Source: Massilia frigida
GTDB taxonomy: Bacteria > Pseudomonadota > Gammaproteobacteria > Burkholderiales > Burkholderiaceae_D
Direction of reading: 5' to 3'
Assembly (NCBI RefSeq): GCF_011682175.1
Contig: NZ_WHJG01000010.1
Coordinates: 140,816 to 204,815, forward strand
Length of the DNA stretch: 64,000 bases
Below are positions 17,229 to 25,110 of this stretch, one piece after another (position 1 is the first letter of the stretch; every line of letters starts with the position of its first letter). Position numbers and translations under genes: made by a program. The notes below the pieces were generated by a model, which ran no database searches, was not told where the DNA came from, and was given only the letters and a program-made list of their open reading frames with translations.

Positions 17229-18509
17229 ATGTCGATATGGCGAACATTGCCGGTGCTGTTCATGTTGTGCGTTCAGGCTGCGGCCGCGAGTCCACACCGC
17301 TGGGTTGCCAGCTGGGGCGCCAGTCCCCAGGCGCGCTGGGACGACAGCTTCATCCTGCCGGTCGGGGTGCCGGCGTCGTTCGAGCGGCAGTCGGTACGCG
17401 ATGTAGTGAGGCTGAGCGTGGGCGGGCGGCGCCTGCGCATCGTGCTGTCGAACCGCCATGGCGCGACGCCGCTGCAAGTGGGCGAGATGCGGGTTGGCCT
17501 GGCCGGCGACGGCGCCGCCGTGGTAGCGGGCAGCAGCCGCGCGGTGACCTTCGGCGGCAGTGCCCACGCCAGCGCGGCGCCTGGTGCGGTGCTGGTCAGC
17601 GATCCGGTCGACCTGCCCGCCGGCGCGTTGGCCCGGCTGGCCATCACGACCTACTACCCGGCGCCCACGCCGGTATCGACTTTTCACTGGGGCGCGCAGC
17701 AAACGCCGTATCTGGCACGCGGCAATGCCACGGCGGCGCCCGACCTGCCGGCGGCAGCGCGTTTTGCGGGCCGCGCGTTCCTGAACGCGGTGCTGGTCGA
17801 GGCGCCTGCCGCTGCGCGCAGTGTGGTGGTGCTGGGCGACTCGATCACCGACGGCAATGGCTCCTCGCCCGACCAGGACCGGCGCTGGACCGACGTGCTG
17901 GCGCAGCGCCTGGCGCCGGCCGGCGTGGGCGTCGTCAACGCCGGGATTTCCGGCGCACGCCTGCTGGGGGACCGCATGGGCGCCAATGCGCTGGCGCGCT
18001 TCGACCAGGATGTGCTGGCGCAGCCCGGCGTGGCCAGCGTGATCGTCATGATGGGCATTAACGACATCGGCTGGCCCGGCAGCCCGTTCGCGCCGCACGA
18101 TACAGCCATGAGCGCCGAGCAGGTCATCACCGCCTTGCGCCAGCTGATCGCGCGCGCCCGCGCGCACAATGTGCGCATCGTCGGCGCCACGATCACGCCG
18201 TTCGAGGGGGCGCTGGCCGGCACGCCTTTCGAAGGTCATTACAGTCCTGCCAAGGAAGCGGTGCGCCTGCGCGTGAACCGCTGGATCGTCAGCGGCGGCG
18301 AATTTGATGCCGTGTTCGATGCCGATGCGGCGCTGCGCGATCCTGCGCGGCATGCGCGCATGCGGGCCGAATACGACTCCGGCGACCATTTGCATCCGGG
18401 TGACGGCGGCTACCGCGCGCTGGCACATGCGCTCGATTTGAGCGAGCTGATGGGAAAAAGCGAGCGCCGCGCTGAACCAGATGGCACCGGGAGGCGTCCA
18501 AGGAGATGA
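17229..18509 (+). CDS. secreted SGNH/GDSL hydrolase
   Basis: 426 residues. Signal peptide (residues 1-22, SIWRTLPVLFMLCVQAAAAS), then an N-terminal beta-sandwich region (WVASWGASPQARWDDSF, residues about 25-190) found in rhamnogalacturonan-acetylesterase-like SGNH proteins. Catalytic blocks: VVLGDSITDGNGS (Ser, block I), GISGARLLG (Gly block), MMGINDIGWP (Asn, block III) and DHLHPGDGGYRALA (Asp/His, block V). Probably deacylates a polysaccharide or ester in the periplasm or outside. Start at 17229 follows AAGGAG. Confidence 0.88.
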   Translation: MSIWRTLPVLFMLCVQAAAASPHRWVASWGASPQARWDDSFILPVGVPASFERQSVRDVVRLSVGGRRLRIVLSNRHGATPLQVGEMRVGLAGDGAAVVAGSSRAVTFGGSAHASAAPGAVLVSDPVDLPAGALARLAITTYYPAPTPVSTFHWGAQQTPYLARGNATAAPDLPAAARFAGRAFLNAVLVEAPAAARSVVVLGDSITDGNGSSPDQDRRWTDVLAQRLAPAGVGVVNAGISGARLLGDRMGANALARFDQDVLAQPGVASVIVMMGINDIGWPGSPFAPHDTAMSAEQVITALRQLIARARAHNVRIVGATITPFEGALAGTPFEGHYSPAKEAVRLRVNRWIVSGGEFDAVFDADAALRDPARHARMRAEYDSGDHLHPGDGGYRALAHALDLSELMGKSERRAEPDGTGRRPRR

Positions 18510-18532
18510 AATCACCTGCCAAGGAGTTGCCC

Positions 18533-18745
18533 ATGAACGATTTTTTTGAAGCGCGCAACAAAAAGCTGATGCGCGACCTGCAAACCGCCGCGCTTAACGT
18601 GCTCGACCATAACCGGACCGAAGCGCTGTGCATGCCGATCGACGGCACCGACCCCGTGCTGTACGTGTTCGTGGGCGATGCCGCCGCCCTGGCGCGCCTG
18701 AGCGCCATCATCGACAGCGAGGGCGGTCCCATGAATTTTTCCTAG
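18533..18745 (+). CDS. uncharacterised 70-residue protein
   Basis: MNDFFEARNKKLMRDLQTAA ... LCMPIDGTDPVLYVFVGDAA ... SEGGPMNFS. The ATG at 18533 follows AAGGAG by 6 bp; an in-frame ATG at 18506, overlapping the stop of the hydrolase gene, abuts an AAGGAG with no spacing and is less likely. No known family is recognised. It is 23 bp after the hydrolase gene and ahead of a strong terminator, so it is probably co-transcribed. Confidence 0.65.
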   Translation: MNDFFEARNKKLMRDLQTAALNVLDHNRTEALCMPIDGTDPVLYVFVGDAAALARLSAIIDSEGGPMNFS

Positions 18746-18773
18746 GGAGCCGGATGCCAGCGGGCGAATCAAC

Positions 18774-18857
18774 GTAAAAAAACCCCTGAGCGGTTGAGGT
18801 CTCAGGGGTTTTAAGGCAAATCGTTATTTGCCGTGTTCGTGGTGGGATAGGTGGACT
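18774..18857. repeat. left copy of tRNA-end/terminator duplication (putative attL)
   Basis: This 84-bp segment (terminator, then a GGCAAA ... TTTGCC hairpin, then GATAGGTGGACT at 18846-18857) parallels 27862-27950 at the right side, where GATAGGTGGACT is the 3' part of tRNA-Met. Identity is exact only over the 12-bp core plus patches; the copies have diverged. Interpreted as the attachment duplication left by integration into the tRNA 3' end. Confidence 0.6.
18776..18813. terminator. terminator at the left island boundary
   Basis: Stem AACCCCTGAG ... CTCAGGGGTT with an A-run on the left and TTTT on the right, so it can act in both directions. It closely resembles the terminator after tRNA-Met at 27863-27897, and the two are part of a longer duplicated segment flanking the island. 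Confidence 0.85.
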
Positions 18858-18915
18858 CGGATTGTGGCCTGTAAGCCGCACTGGCACTCACTCTCGCATA
18901 TTCCAGCACGGTTTC

Positions 18916-18937
18916 TGCCCCTAAATCTGCCCCCAAA
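18916..18937. promoter_or_regulatory. putative integrase arm sites, left
   Basis: TGCCCCTAAA (18916-18925) and TGCCCCCAAA (18928-18937), direct repeats 12 bp apart, 60-80 bp inside the left core. The same motif occurs four times near the right end. Confidence 0.55.
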
Positions 18938-19457
18938 TATTCTTTCTTAACCCTTGTGTGGAGAACTTGATTTTACCAAAATCAAATGCCCCGGATCAGG
19001 GCACTTCTCCCATGGCGGCAGACTAATTTTTCGCCTGCCATTTGCTGAATCCTTTGAAATAGGGGAAAAGTTCTGCGCGTGAGGGAACTAGGGGTGTCCA
19101 GGGAAAATCACCCCAGACTTTCGACCCGCCCCCTCGCGTACGCGCGCGCACAACGCTGCTGGTTGCCGGCCAGGGGATCGAGAACCCCGATTCGGGGGCC
19201 TGGCGTTTTGTGGGTTAGCGTTAAATTCGAGGGAGAGCGCGGTCCTGTTCTGCGTGGCCGTGCAGAGTTTCGATGCCCCCACTCTGGGTCTGATTCTGGC
19301 GGCAGGTGCCGTTCCAGAAAAATATTCTCAATTCGCGGTTGTGCGCATCGAGGGTCGGAGCGGTCCTGTGTGGGTGACCTTCCGCCAGTCTCGACGCCCC
19401 CCCTCTGGCAAGGGTTGGATTCTAAGTCTGACCCTCTGCGCACCTGGCGCCGGACGC
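18938..19457. other. non-coding left end of the island with duplicated 75-bp element
   Basis: No supported gene in about 520 bp. Two imperfect direct copies of a roughly 75-bp sequence lie at 19225-19297 and 19347-19423; conserved blocks (minus strand) are AGAATC, a G-run followed by TCGA-A-ACT, ACAGGACCGC, and CCCTCGA. Further stem-loops are CCCCGA-TT-CGGGG around 19187-19199 and GGGGTG ... CACCCC around 19090-19114. Such a region downstream of the capsid gene could be a packaging (cos/pac) or terminase-recognition site, or an accessory origin; the sequence does not decide. Confidence 0.5.
19225..19423. repeat. two imperfect ~75-bp direct repeats
   Basis: Copies at 19225-19297 and 19347-19423, both containing CGGTCCTG, TCGA-GCCCCC and GATTCT in the same order on +. 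Spacing start to start is 122 bp. Confidence 0.65.
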
Positions 19458-19486
19458 AAAAAGGCCCAGCGTGTGAGGCTGGGCCA
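19458..19486 (-). terminator. terminator of the capsid operon
   Basis: On the minus strand: stem GGCCCAGC-loop-GCTGGGCC followed by TTTTT (19458-19462 on +). It lies 86 bp beyond the capsid stop and closes the minus-strand operon. Confidence 0.85.
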
Positions 19487-19571
19487 GTCCTGCATCAGCC
19501 GCAAGGATGACGTCCTGCAGGTCTCATGGTTTGTCGTGCGGGCCACTCATGAGTTACGCCCTGCTGCCACG

Positions 19572-20744
19572 TTATGGGAGGAACACGCCCTTGATCAGCA
19601 CTTCAGGACGGTTGACGGTCAGAGCCAAACGCTCTTCGGCCAGGATCGCCAACAGGTTGCGGGTGAAGTAGTCCGCATGTTGGGTAGCGATTTCGACAGT
19701 GGCCTGCTGGCGGTCGTACAGCCGTGCAGCGCGGGCGAAGTCCCCTACCATGAACTCTGTTTCCCCCATCACGTCGGTGACCACGACAGGCACACGCCAC
19801 ACGCTGGCGCGGCCGTTGTCATCGGTCACGTTGTACGAGAACTGGTAGCGGCCTTCCTTATCCTTGTCCAGCTCGAGGCGCTCCAGGCCGATCGGATTGA
19901 TGACGATGCCAGTGGCCACGCCCCGCGCCAGCTGCACCTGGGTGATTGCACGGCGCAGTGTGTCGCTTGGGGTGTCACCAGTAACGTGACGAATGTAGCC
20001 TGTCGCCACAGTCCACATGCCCATGATGTTGGCGCCGGTGCCGGTGCCTTTCAGGAGTTGAGCATCCTCGGCAAGTTGGAGAGCATCGCGCAGCTCAGTG
20101 TCGATGTAGTCGGCCAGCATCACTTCATCATCGAGAGCCTGGCGCGAGGCTGGGATCCATACCGCGATGGTGCGGACGGGCGCGGACTCGAGCGCGATGT
20201 TCAGGCCGATTTCCGATTTGGTGTCACCTTCGACTACTTGGACCGCTGCGGCGCCAGTGCGAACACCCTTGAGGTATTCGATGCTGGCCGCTGTGGTCGG
20301 TCGGGTAATCAGCAGGTCACGAACGGCAGTGCGGCGCCCCATGGTTCCATAAATCTCGGTGTCACGTGCGGCCTGGACGCGCACCGCGCTACTGGTCACG
20401 GTTGCCTTCTGACCCAGCTCGAATCCCTTAACGGAGATGCGCAGGTTCTTGATCGAACTATCGCGCAGCATACTCAGGCCGTCGCTCTTGAGTACGAGAG
20501 AGCTTACCGATGGGGTGCCGCTATCCTCACCGCCTTGGCGTCGCGCGCCCTTCTGCTCAAGCTCCATGATTTGGGCGCTCGTCTCTTGTTTGAATTCCTT
20601 GAGCTCGGCGGCGGTTGCGTCGATGCGTGCGTTTGCCGACTTGGTCAGCTCGGTGATGGCCTGGGCCACGTCGCCGGCGCCGCCGTGCTGGTCGCCGTAG
20701 GATTTGGTCAGCAGGGGCGTGGTGGTGGTGTTCTGAGTTTTCAT
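19572..20744 (-). CDS. HK97-fold phage major capsid protein
   Basis: 390 residues. The N-terminal about 100 residues are helical and charged (ITELTKSANARIDATAAELK, EFKQETSAQIMELEQKG), as in the delta/scaffold domain removed by the prohead protease. The remainder has HK97-family features: RDLLITRPTTAASIEYLKG, the ALQLAEDAQLLKGTGTGANI motif of P/E-loop capsid proteins, and IVINPIGLERLELDKDKEGR. Start overlaps the protease stop in an ATGA. It would self-assemble into procapsids, but it needs a portal and terminase that this island lacks. Last gene before the terminator at 19458. Confidence 0.9.
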   Translation of the reverse strand: MKTQNTTTTPLLTKSYGDQHGGAGDVAQAITELTKSANARIDATAAELKEFKQETSAQIMELEQKGARRQGGEDSGTPSVSSLVLKSDGLSMLRDSSIKNLRISVKGFELGQKATVTSSAVRVQAARDTEIYGTMGRRTAVRDLLITRPTTAASIEYLKGVRTGAAAVQVVEGDTKSEIGLNIALESAPVRTIAVWIPASRQALDDEVMLADYIDTELRDALQLAEDAQLLKGTGTGANIMGMWTVATGYIRHVTGDTPSDTLRRAITQVQLARGVATGIVINPIGLERLELDKDKEGRYQFSYNVTDDNGRASVWRVPVVVTDVMGETEFMVGDFARAARLYDRQQATVEIATQHADYFTRNLLAILAEERLALTVNRPEVLIKGVFLP

Positions 20745-21391
20745 TGGGATGCTTTCGTAAATTGTTGAGTGGCGGCTTTGAGTGCCGCGATGATTTCGTT
20801 CGATGGGTCGGGCTCGCCAGACAGGGAAAATCCCTTGGCGGCGATGTGCCGTGCTTCGCTTCGTGAGAACCCGATTTGCTCCATTGCCTTTTCAAAGGCT
20901 CGGAGTGTGGTCGGCTTGATCCCTGCTGCTTTCACTTCGCTGATCCGGGCCGACGAATCGGCAGGCACGGATACCACTGAGATTTCCGCCAGGTCGATAG
21001 CGGTCAGGACGTTGACCCCTTCTCGCATCTTGGCGCCACCTTTGACGACCCGGTAGCCGATGCTCAGGCCCGTGATATCGCCAGCACGAAGGTGCTCAAA
21101 AGCTTGCTGGCCGGCAGTCGTCTTGAGGTTGATCTGTCCGGTTACCAGAAGCCCGCGTGAGTCCTCGGATATTTCGACCCATCGCCCGATTGGCGTGTCG
21201 GCTTTGTGCGCCCACAGCATGACTGGGGCGGTGCCATGGGCGCGGTGGTGTGCCAGTGAGGCGCCGAAAGCGCCCTTGGCAACTTGGTCCCCGTACGAGT
21301 CGATACCGCCGAAAACGGAGGCGTAACCTGTGACGATTCCTTCGGCCTGCGAGCGTACTTCCAGGAGTGGTAGAGAGTGAGATAGCGACAT
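20741..21391 (-). CDS. HK97-family prohead protease
   Basis: 216 residues. Herpesvirus-assemblin-like serine protease fold: GIVTGYASVFGGIDSYGDQV, the catalytic His in MLWAHKADTPIG, and the Ser in GLSIGYRVV. It processes the capsid delta domain during head maturation. The start is the ATG at 21391 with a modest AAAGGAT upstream; the stop overlaps the capsid start by 4 bp. The 145-bp gap upstream (21392-21536) may hold a late promoter. Confidence 0.9.
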   Translation of the reverse strand: MSLSHSLPLLEVRSQAEGIVTGYASVFGGIDSYGDQVAKGAFGASLAHHRAHGTAPVMLWAHKADTPIGRWVEISEDSRGLLVTGQINLKTTAGQQAFEHLRAGDITGLSIGYRVVKGGAKMREGVNVLTAIDLAEISVVSVPADSSARISEVKAAGIKPTTLRAFEKAMEQIGFSRSEARHIAAKGFSLSGEPDPSNEIIAALKAATQQFTKASQ

Positions 21392-21536
21392 TATGTGGAT
21401 CCTTTAGTCCGAGCGAAATTGAACACCGTTGAAGGTGTCGATTTGACTTCGGCAGGCATCCCGCGCTGCTGTTGAAGTGGACCGGGCTTGCATCCCGCAA
21501 GCTCGATCACTGACCGTAAGTTTACGTTACTCCTGA

Positions 21537-21830
21537 TCAATTCGCAACTCCGGTGACACCATTTCCGATGGTTTGCACGGTCGCCAGGGTGCGATGCGTT
21601 CCTTCGCGCTCGACAGCAACCAGGCTGATCTGGTTAGAGCCGTGGCGGTCGATCGTGATTTCGATGCCGACGCGCCCGCCACCGGCCAGCAAGCGGTTAA
21701 GACCCTCCTGCTTTTCCAGGCCAAGGTCGACCATGAGGGTGTGCATCAACGTGCCGGATGCGCGGACCAATGCGGCGCACTGGGCGGACAGGTCGGCGGC
21801 GTTTGCGGCGGGGATAAACTTGTCAGTCAT
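21537..21830 (-). CDS. satellite protein of unknown function (97 residues)
   Basis: MTDKFIPAANAADLSAQCAA ... LLAGGGRVGIEITIDRHGSN ... no domain recognised. Predicted mixed alpha-beta, soluble, no signal peptide. The start overlaps the upstream gene's stop by 8 bp, so it is translationally coupled to the replication operon. It lies between the replication and head genes and could link the two modules, but no function can be assigned. Confidence 0.7.
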   Translation of the reverse strand: MTDKFIPAANAADLSAQCAALVRASGTLMHTLMVDLGLEKQEGLNRLLAGGGRVGIEITIDRHGSNQISLVAVEREGTHRTLATVQTIGNGVTGVAN

Positions 21831-22290
21831 TTTGTGCTTTCAGTAGGGTGGATGCGTTCAGGGTGCGCAGCTCGGCGCGGAACCATTCGATTGCTGTGGG
21901 GATGCTTGCCAGGCTTTGGGAAGCGGCGACGGCGTGTAGGCGCTGCTTGGCCTCTTGGCTGACCTGGGCGCTGTCGCAGTACGTCGCAATCAACGTGTTC
22001 AATTCAGCGATCAGGCCCAGCCAGACGGCGGGCGTGCGCGGTTGGACGGAGATTGCCGCCATGGCCTCGGCTTCGGTCCGGGTCAAGCCGTCAACCTCCA
22101 TGAACTCGGCCACCAGGTCGATGGCGGAGCTGGCCGACAGGTGCGCCAGCAGCGCCGCCTTGTTAGCCCGGACCTTTGCGGATACCGCATTGACGGCTTC
22201 GGCCGTGCCGCGAAGCTTGAGGCCATCACCGGCCAGGTGGACGGAAACGCCGACCGCTTTGCAGCTGTCGATCAGTGCTTGCGGGTTCAT
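21823..22290 (-). CDS. TubC-docking-like protein
   Basis: 155 residues. The first about 55 residues (MNPQALIDSCKAVGVSVHLA, GDGLKLRG, then VRANKAALLAHLSA) resemble the short TubC N-terminal docking-like fold frequently annotated next to satellite and plasmid primases; the rest is helical (TRTEAEAMAAI, LIAELNTLIATYCDSA). Overlaps the replication gene by an ATGA. It may help load the replication protein (inference from position only). Confidence 0.65.
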   Translation of the reverse strand: MNPQALIDSCKAVGVSVHLAGDGLKLRGTAEAVNAVSAKVRANKAALLAHLSASSAIDLVAEFMEVDGLTRTEAEAMAAISVQPRTPAVWLGLIAELNTLIATYCDSAQVSQEAKQRLHAVAASQSLASIPTAIEWFRAELRTLNASTLLKAQND

Positions 22291-24545
22291 ATCGACACCT
22301 CGACGGTGGATTCTTGGTCGGTCGTCGTGTCACAAGAATCCGGACAAGAAACACAAGAAACACACTCAATTTCTGTGGATTCTTGTGTTTCTTGTGGATT
22401 GCCTCTAAGTAATTTCGTGGTCCCGAACGGGTCTTCGGGGTCGGGCTGTTGATCGGTGGTTTCCCGAAGACCGCCACGAAGACCGCCATTTTTACCGAAG
22501 ACCGTCACATTATTTGTGTGGCGGTCTTCGGAGTTTTTGGCGGTCTTCGGAAGAAACCATTGCCAACCTTCCTTCATCCCGACCTTCACCGCCTCGATGC
22601 CAAGATCGCGTTTTGCTCGCTCGATCGTGCGCCAGGAGTAACCGGCCCCGGCAGCATCGGCTTTCACCTGCTTGGTCGATATCGGGCCATCAACCAGCAG
22701 ATCAGACAGGAATTGTTCTGCATCCGCCTTGCCGCCGCCGTCACCGTTTTCGTCATGCTCGACCTCGCCCAAAATCTCCCGTGCAGTCCCCTCGATAGTG
22801 CCTTCCCATACAGCGTGAGTCGCCTCAATACCGCCATCAATCGTTACCATTGCTAGGCCGTACGACACGCCCCCATCATCCGGAGCGATGTTCGACTTAG
22901 CACGGGCGAGAACACGCCGGCTGCTGTCTTCTTCCTTTGCGGTGACCAACACCATGCGAGCCAGCGCGCCGAACGCCTGGGAGCCGATTACGCGGTCCTG
23001 GGGCGACTTGCCGGCGCCGCCCTTGGCAAAGTGCGTAATGCCGATGACAGCGCAGCTATGAGCCTCTGCGAAGTCCACAACCGCCTGTAGGCTTCGGCGC
23101 ACATCGTTGGCGCGGTGCATGTCGCCAGCGACAGCCGACACAATCGGGTCGATGATCAGCAGTGACACCCCGCCAATGCGGTCCACGGCCCTGTGCAGCT
23201 CCGGGATATCCTGCGACGGATCGAACGGCACGCTCTCGCCGTTGTGAACAATGCCCTCGATGAAGTGACAGCGGTTCAGATCGGCACCCGATGCGATCAG
23301 GCGGGGCACCAGCGTGTCATCGGCCACATCCTCACTGGACCAGACCAACACATTGCCTTTACGGTGGCACGGGCTACCGTCAGGCCAGCGCCCGCCAGAT
23401 GTCAGCACCGCCGCAAGAGCCAATGCAAGCGTGGTCTTGCCGGTGCCGGCCGCACCAGCCAGGATCGTCAGTTTGCCGGCCGGGAGCCAGCCCGGCCACA
23501 ACCAGGTGATGGGCAGCGGCTTGATGTCGTTACCACACCGGATTTTCACCACCCGGCTTTCGGGCGGAGCGGTAGGGCGCATGCTTGGAGGCTGTGCCGG
23601 CTGGTGGGCTGGCAATTCGAAGTACACAGCTTTTGAGAGCGCCTCGACTAGCGCTTCGTCGCCCTGGCGCTGGGCCAGGTCGTTGAAGTCAGTTGGGTTT
23701 CCTTCGTCGGATTCGAACTCCGGCACTGCGAGCCAGCCGCCGACCGCGCGCGCTGCGGCCTTGGCTTTCTCCACTCCCACGTTGCCGACAGTGTTGAACC
23801 GGTCGTTGTCAGCGCATAGGATGATCTGGACGCCTGGCAGTTTGCCGCGCAGCGCCAGCGCCACCGCCTCCAGGTTGCCAGCGTTGAAGGCGACAGCTAC
23901 CGGATGGCCGAGGGCCGCGAACAGGCTTGCACCTGTGGCGAACCCTTCGCAGACCAGCAGCGTATCGACAGGCTTGCCGCCGAAGCTGTAATAGCAGCCC
24001 TTGACCTTGCCGTGCGACTTGAAGCGCTTGGTGCCGTCCTTGGCGATGAATTGCAGACTGGTGACTGCGCCGCCAGCGTCACGGATCGGCACAATCAGGG
24101 TGCGCTTGTCCTTGTCCTCTTTCAGCCCGTACGGCTTGATCCCTTTGCGCACGCAATAGGGGTTGTCGTCAGTGGCGTCATGCGCGCCGGCCAGGATGCG
24201 CACGCACGCGGTCGCTGCTTCGGCTTCCAGCTGTAAGCGGGTCAGCTCGGCTTCCTGGCGTGCCTTGTCAATACGCGTCCGGTATTCGGCATTCTCTATC
24301 GGCGTCATTTTCTGGTCAGACTTACCGCACCACTTCTCCGACAGGTCAGTTTTCCAGTTGCCGAATGCCCCAGCCGGCACACCATCGCCGTGCAGGATGT
24401 ACCAGGCTGATTTATTGCCTTTCTTGTCGTCGGCGGCATCAAAGCGGCGGCGCTTGCCGTCCGCGATGATCTCGGCCGGCGCCAGGTCGTAGACGGCCAT
24501 TGCTGCGCCGAACTCGGCCTCGATGTTGGTCATGGTCGCTTGCAT
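22287..24545 (-). CDS. toprim-domain and RecA/RepA-like helicase replication protein
   Basis: 752 residues. N-terminal about 110 residues contain a primase-like zinc or PriCT region (SAWYILHGDGVPAGAFGNWK); a toprim domain at about 190-290 (DTLLVCEGFATGASLFAALG, ILCADNDRFN, NPTDFNDLA); then a hexameric RepA-type ATPase at about 350-560 with Walker A AGAAGTGKTTLA and Walker B SLLIIDPIVS; a winged-helix-like region at 620-680 (ISTKQVKADAAGAGYSWRTI). It likely primes and unwinds satellite DNA. Start at 24545 follows GGAGG. The last about 100 codons contain two repeat clusters that look like an origin and give an unusual low-complexity tail. Confidence 0.88.
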   Translation of the reverse strand: MQATMTNIEAEFGAAMAVYDLAPAEIIADGKRRRFDAADDKKGNKSAWYILHGDGVPAGAFGNWKTDLSEKWCGKSDQKMTPIENAEYRTRIDKARQEAELTRLQLEAEAATACVRILAGAHDATDDNPYCVRKGIKPYGLKEDKDKRTLIVPIRDAGGAVTSLQFIAKDGTKRFKSHGKVKGCYYSFGGKPVDTLLVCEGFATGASLFAALGHPVAVAFNAGNLEAVALALRGKLPGVQIILCADNDRFNTVGNVGVEKAKAAARAVGGWLAVPEFESDEGNPTDFNDLAQRQGDEALVEALSKAVYFELPAHQPAQPPSMRPTAPPESRVVKIRCGNDIKPLPITWLWPGWLPAGKLTILAGAAGTGKTTLALALAAVLTSGGRWPDGSPCHRKGNVLVWSSEDVADDTLVPRLIASGADLNRCHFIEGIVHNGESVPFDPSQDIPELHRAVDRIGGVSLLIIDPIVSAVAGDMHRANDVRRSLQAVVDFAEAHSCAVIGITHFAKGGAGKSPQDRVIGSQAFGALARMVLVTAKEEDSSRRVLARAKSNIAPDDGGVSYGLAMVTIDGGIEATHAVWEGTIEGTAREILGEVEHDENGDGGGKADAEQFLSDLLVDGPISTKQVKADAAGAGYSWRTIERAKRDLGIEAVKVGMKEGWQWFLPKTAKNSEDRHTNNVTVFGKNGGLRGGLRETTDQQPDPEDPFGTTKLLRGNPQETQESTEIECVSCVSCPDSCDTTTDQESTVEVSI
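22344..22395. repeat. 16-bp perfect inverted repeat in the replication gene tail
   Basis: ACAAGAAACACAAGAA (22344-22359) and its exact reverse complement (22380-22395), separated by 20 bp. Each arm is itself two ACAAGAA units. It lies 70 bp from the iteron array. Confidence 0.75.
22465..22549. repeat. symmetric iteron array, candidate replication origin
   Basis: Five 12-bp copies of CGAAGACCGCCA: direct at 22465, 22477 and 22496 (one mismatch), inverted at 22519 and 22538. Copies 2-3 and 4-5 mirror each other exactly around position 22513, each pair 19 bp apart, with an AT-rich centre. The array is within the 3' coding part of the replication gene. Confidence 0.75.
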
Positions 24546-24547
24546 TG

Positions 24548-24838
24548 TTACGCCTCCGCCCGTGGTTGGAAGTCTCGACCGTCGATCAGGGCGTACGCGT
24601 CCATGCCGTAGTGGATGGCTGCGGCGCAGAGAAGCTGCTCACGTCCGCCGCGTCCGGTCTCTTGGAACTGGTCGATGACACGCAATACCGACTCGACCGA
24701 ATGGGCAAGCCACTCCTCGCCGTTCTTGTCAACGAAATAGATCCACGGCTTTTGGTCGCTGTCGCTGTTCAGGCCCAGGTCGCCGCCAGTGAAGCGGTAA
24801 GGGGGCACAGGGAATGTCATCGCAACAGGGGCGTTCAT
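24548..24838 (-). CDS. satellite protein of unknown function (96 residues)
   Basis: MNAPVAMTFPVPPYRFTGGD ... KPWIYFVDKNGEEWLAHSVE ... LLCAAAIHYGMDAYALIDGR. No domain recognised; small, soluble, mixed fold. ATGA overlap with the preceding gene and a 2-bp gap before the replication gene place it firmly in the operon. Related reading frames occur beside primase genes in betaproteobacterial satellites and prophages (general impression, not a search). Confidence 0.7.
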   Translation of the reverse strand: MNAPVAMTFPVPPYRFTGGDLGLNSDSDQKPWIYFVDKNGEEWLAHSVESVLRVIDQFQETGRGGREQLLCAAAIHYGMDAYALIDGRDFQPRAEA

Positions 24839-25110
24839 GCTGCACCGCCGATCTTTGCGACAGCGGCGCGCCAGATAGTCTTGCCTTCCTCGATACCAGC
24901 GAAGTAGGCATCAGCCGCGGCTGTGCCCGCCTGATACGGCATGTCGAAGTTCTTGCGCTCGATGCGGTGCTCAAGCGCCATGCGTGCGCCGGCCTTGTAT
25001 TCCTGGCTGCGTGGCGTGCGACCGTTGTAGAACGCGGTTTGAAAAAGCTGCTCGACGGACAGGGTGCCGACGGATGATGGGGAATGTTGGGATGTGGTGG
25101 TGCCTGGCAT
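24835..25110 (-). CDS. satellite early protein of unknown function (91 residues)
   Basis: Starts MPGTTTSQHSPSSVGTLSVE at 25110, where GGAGG lies 5 bp upstream; the open frame continues further 5' but that part overlaps the structured leader. The core EQLFQTAFYNGRTPRSQEYK and YQAGTAAADAYFAGIEEGK is a pattern recurrent in betaproteobacterial phage-like elements, function unknown. First gene of the replication operon, directly after the CI-RNA-like leader. Confidence 0.75.
   Translation of the reverse strand: MPGTTTSQHSPSSVGTLSVEQLFQTAFYNGRTPRSQEYKAGARMALEHRIERKNFDMPYQAGTAAADAYFAGIEEGKTIWRAAVAKIGGAA

Noticed and set aside
18840..18870. A second complete tRNA gene at the left island end
   Set aside because: Only the last about 15-20 nt resemble a tRNA 3' end; no anticodon or D arm can be folded.
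19328..19546. Extra small head gene after the capsid gene
   Set aside because: The frame passes straight through the operon terminator hairpin and has no ribosome site.
19254..20768. 504-codon plus-strand open frame opposite the capsid gene
   Set aside because: It runs through the terminator and repeats and opposes the clear HK97-type capsid protein; composition is shadow-like.
22465..22549. CRISPR array
   Set aside because: Five 12-bp repeats in both orientations with variable 0-19 bp spacing are inside a coding gene; no cas genes or spacer-repeat periodicity.
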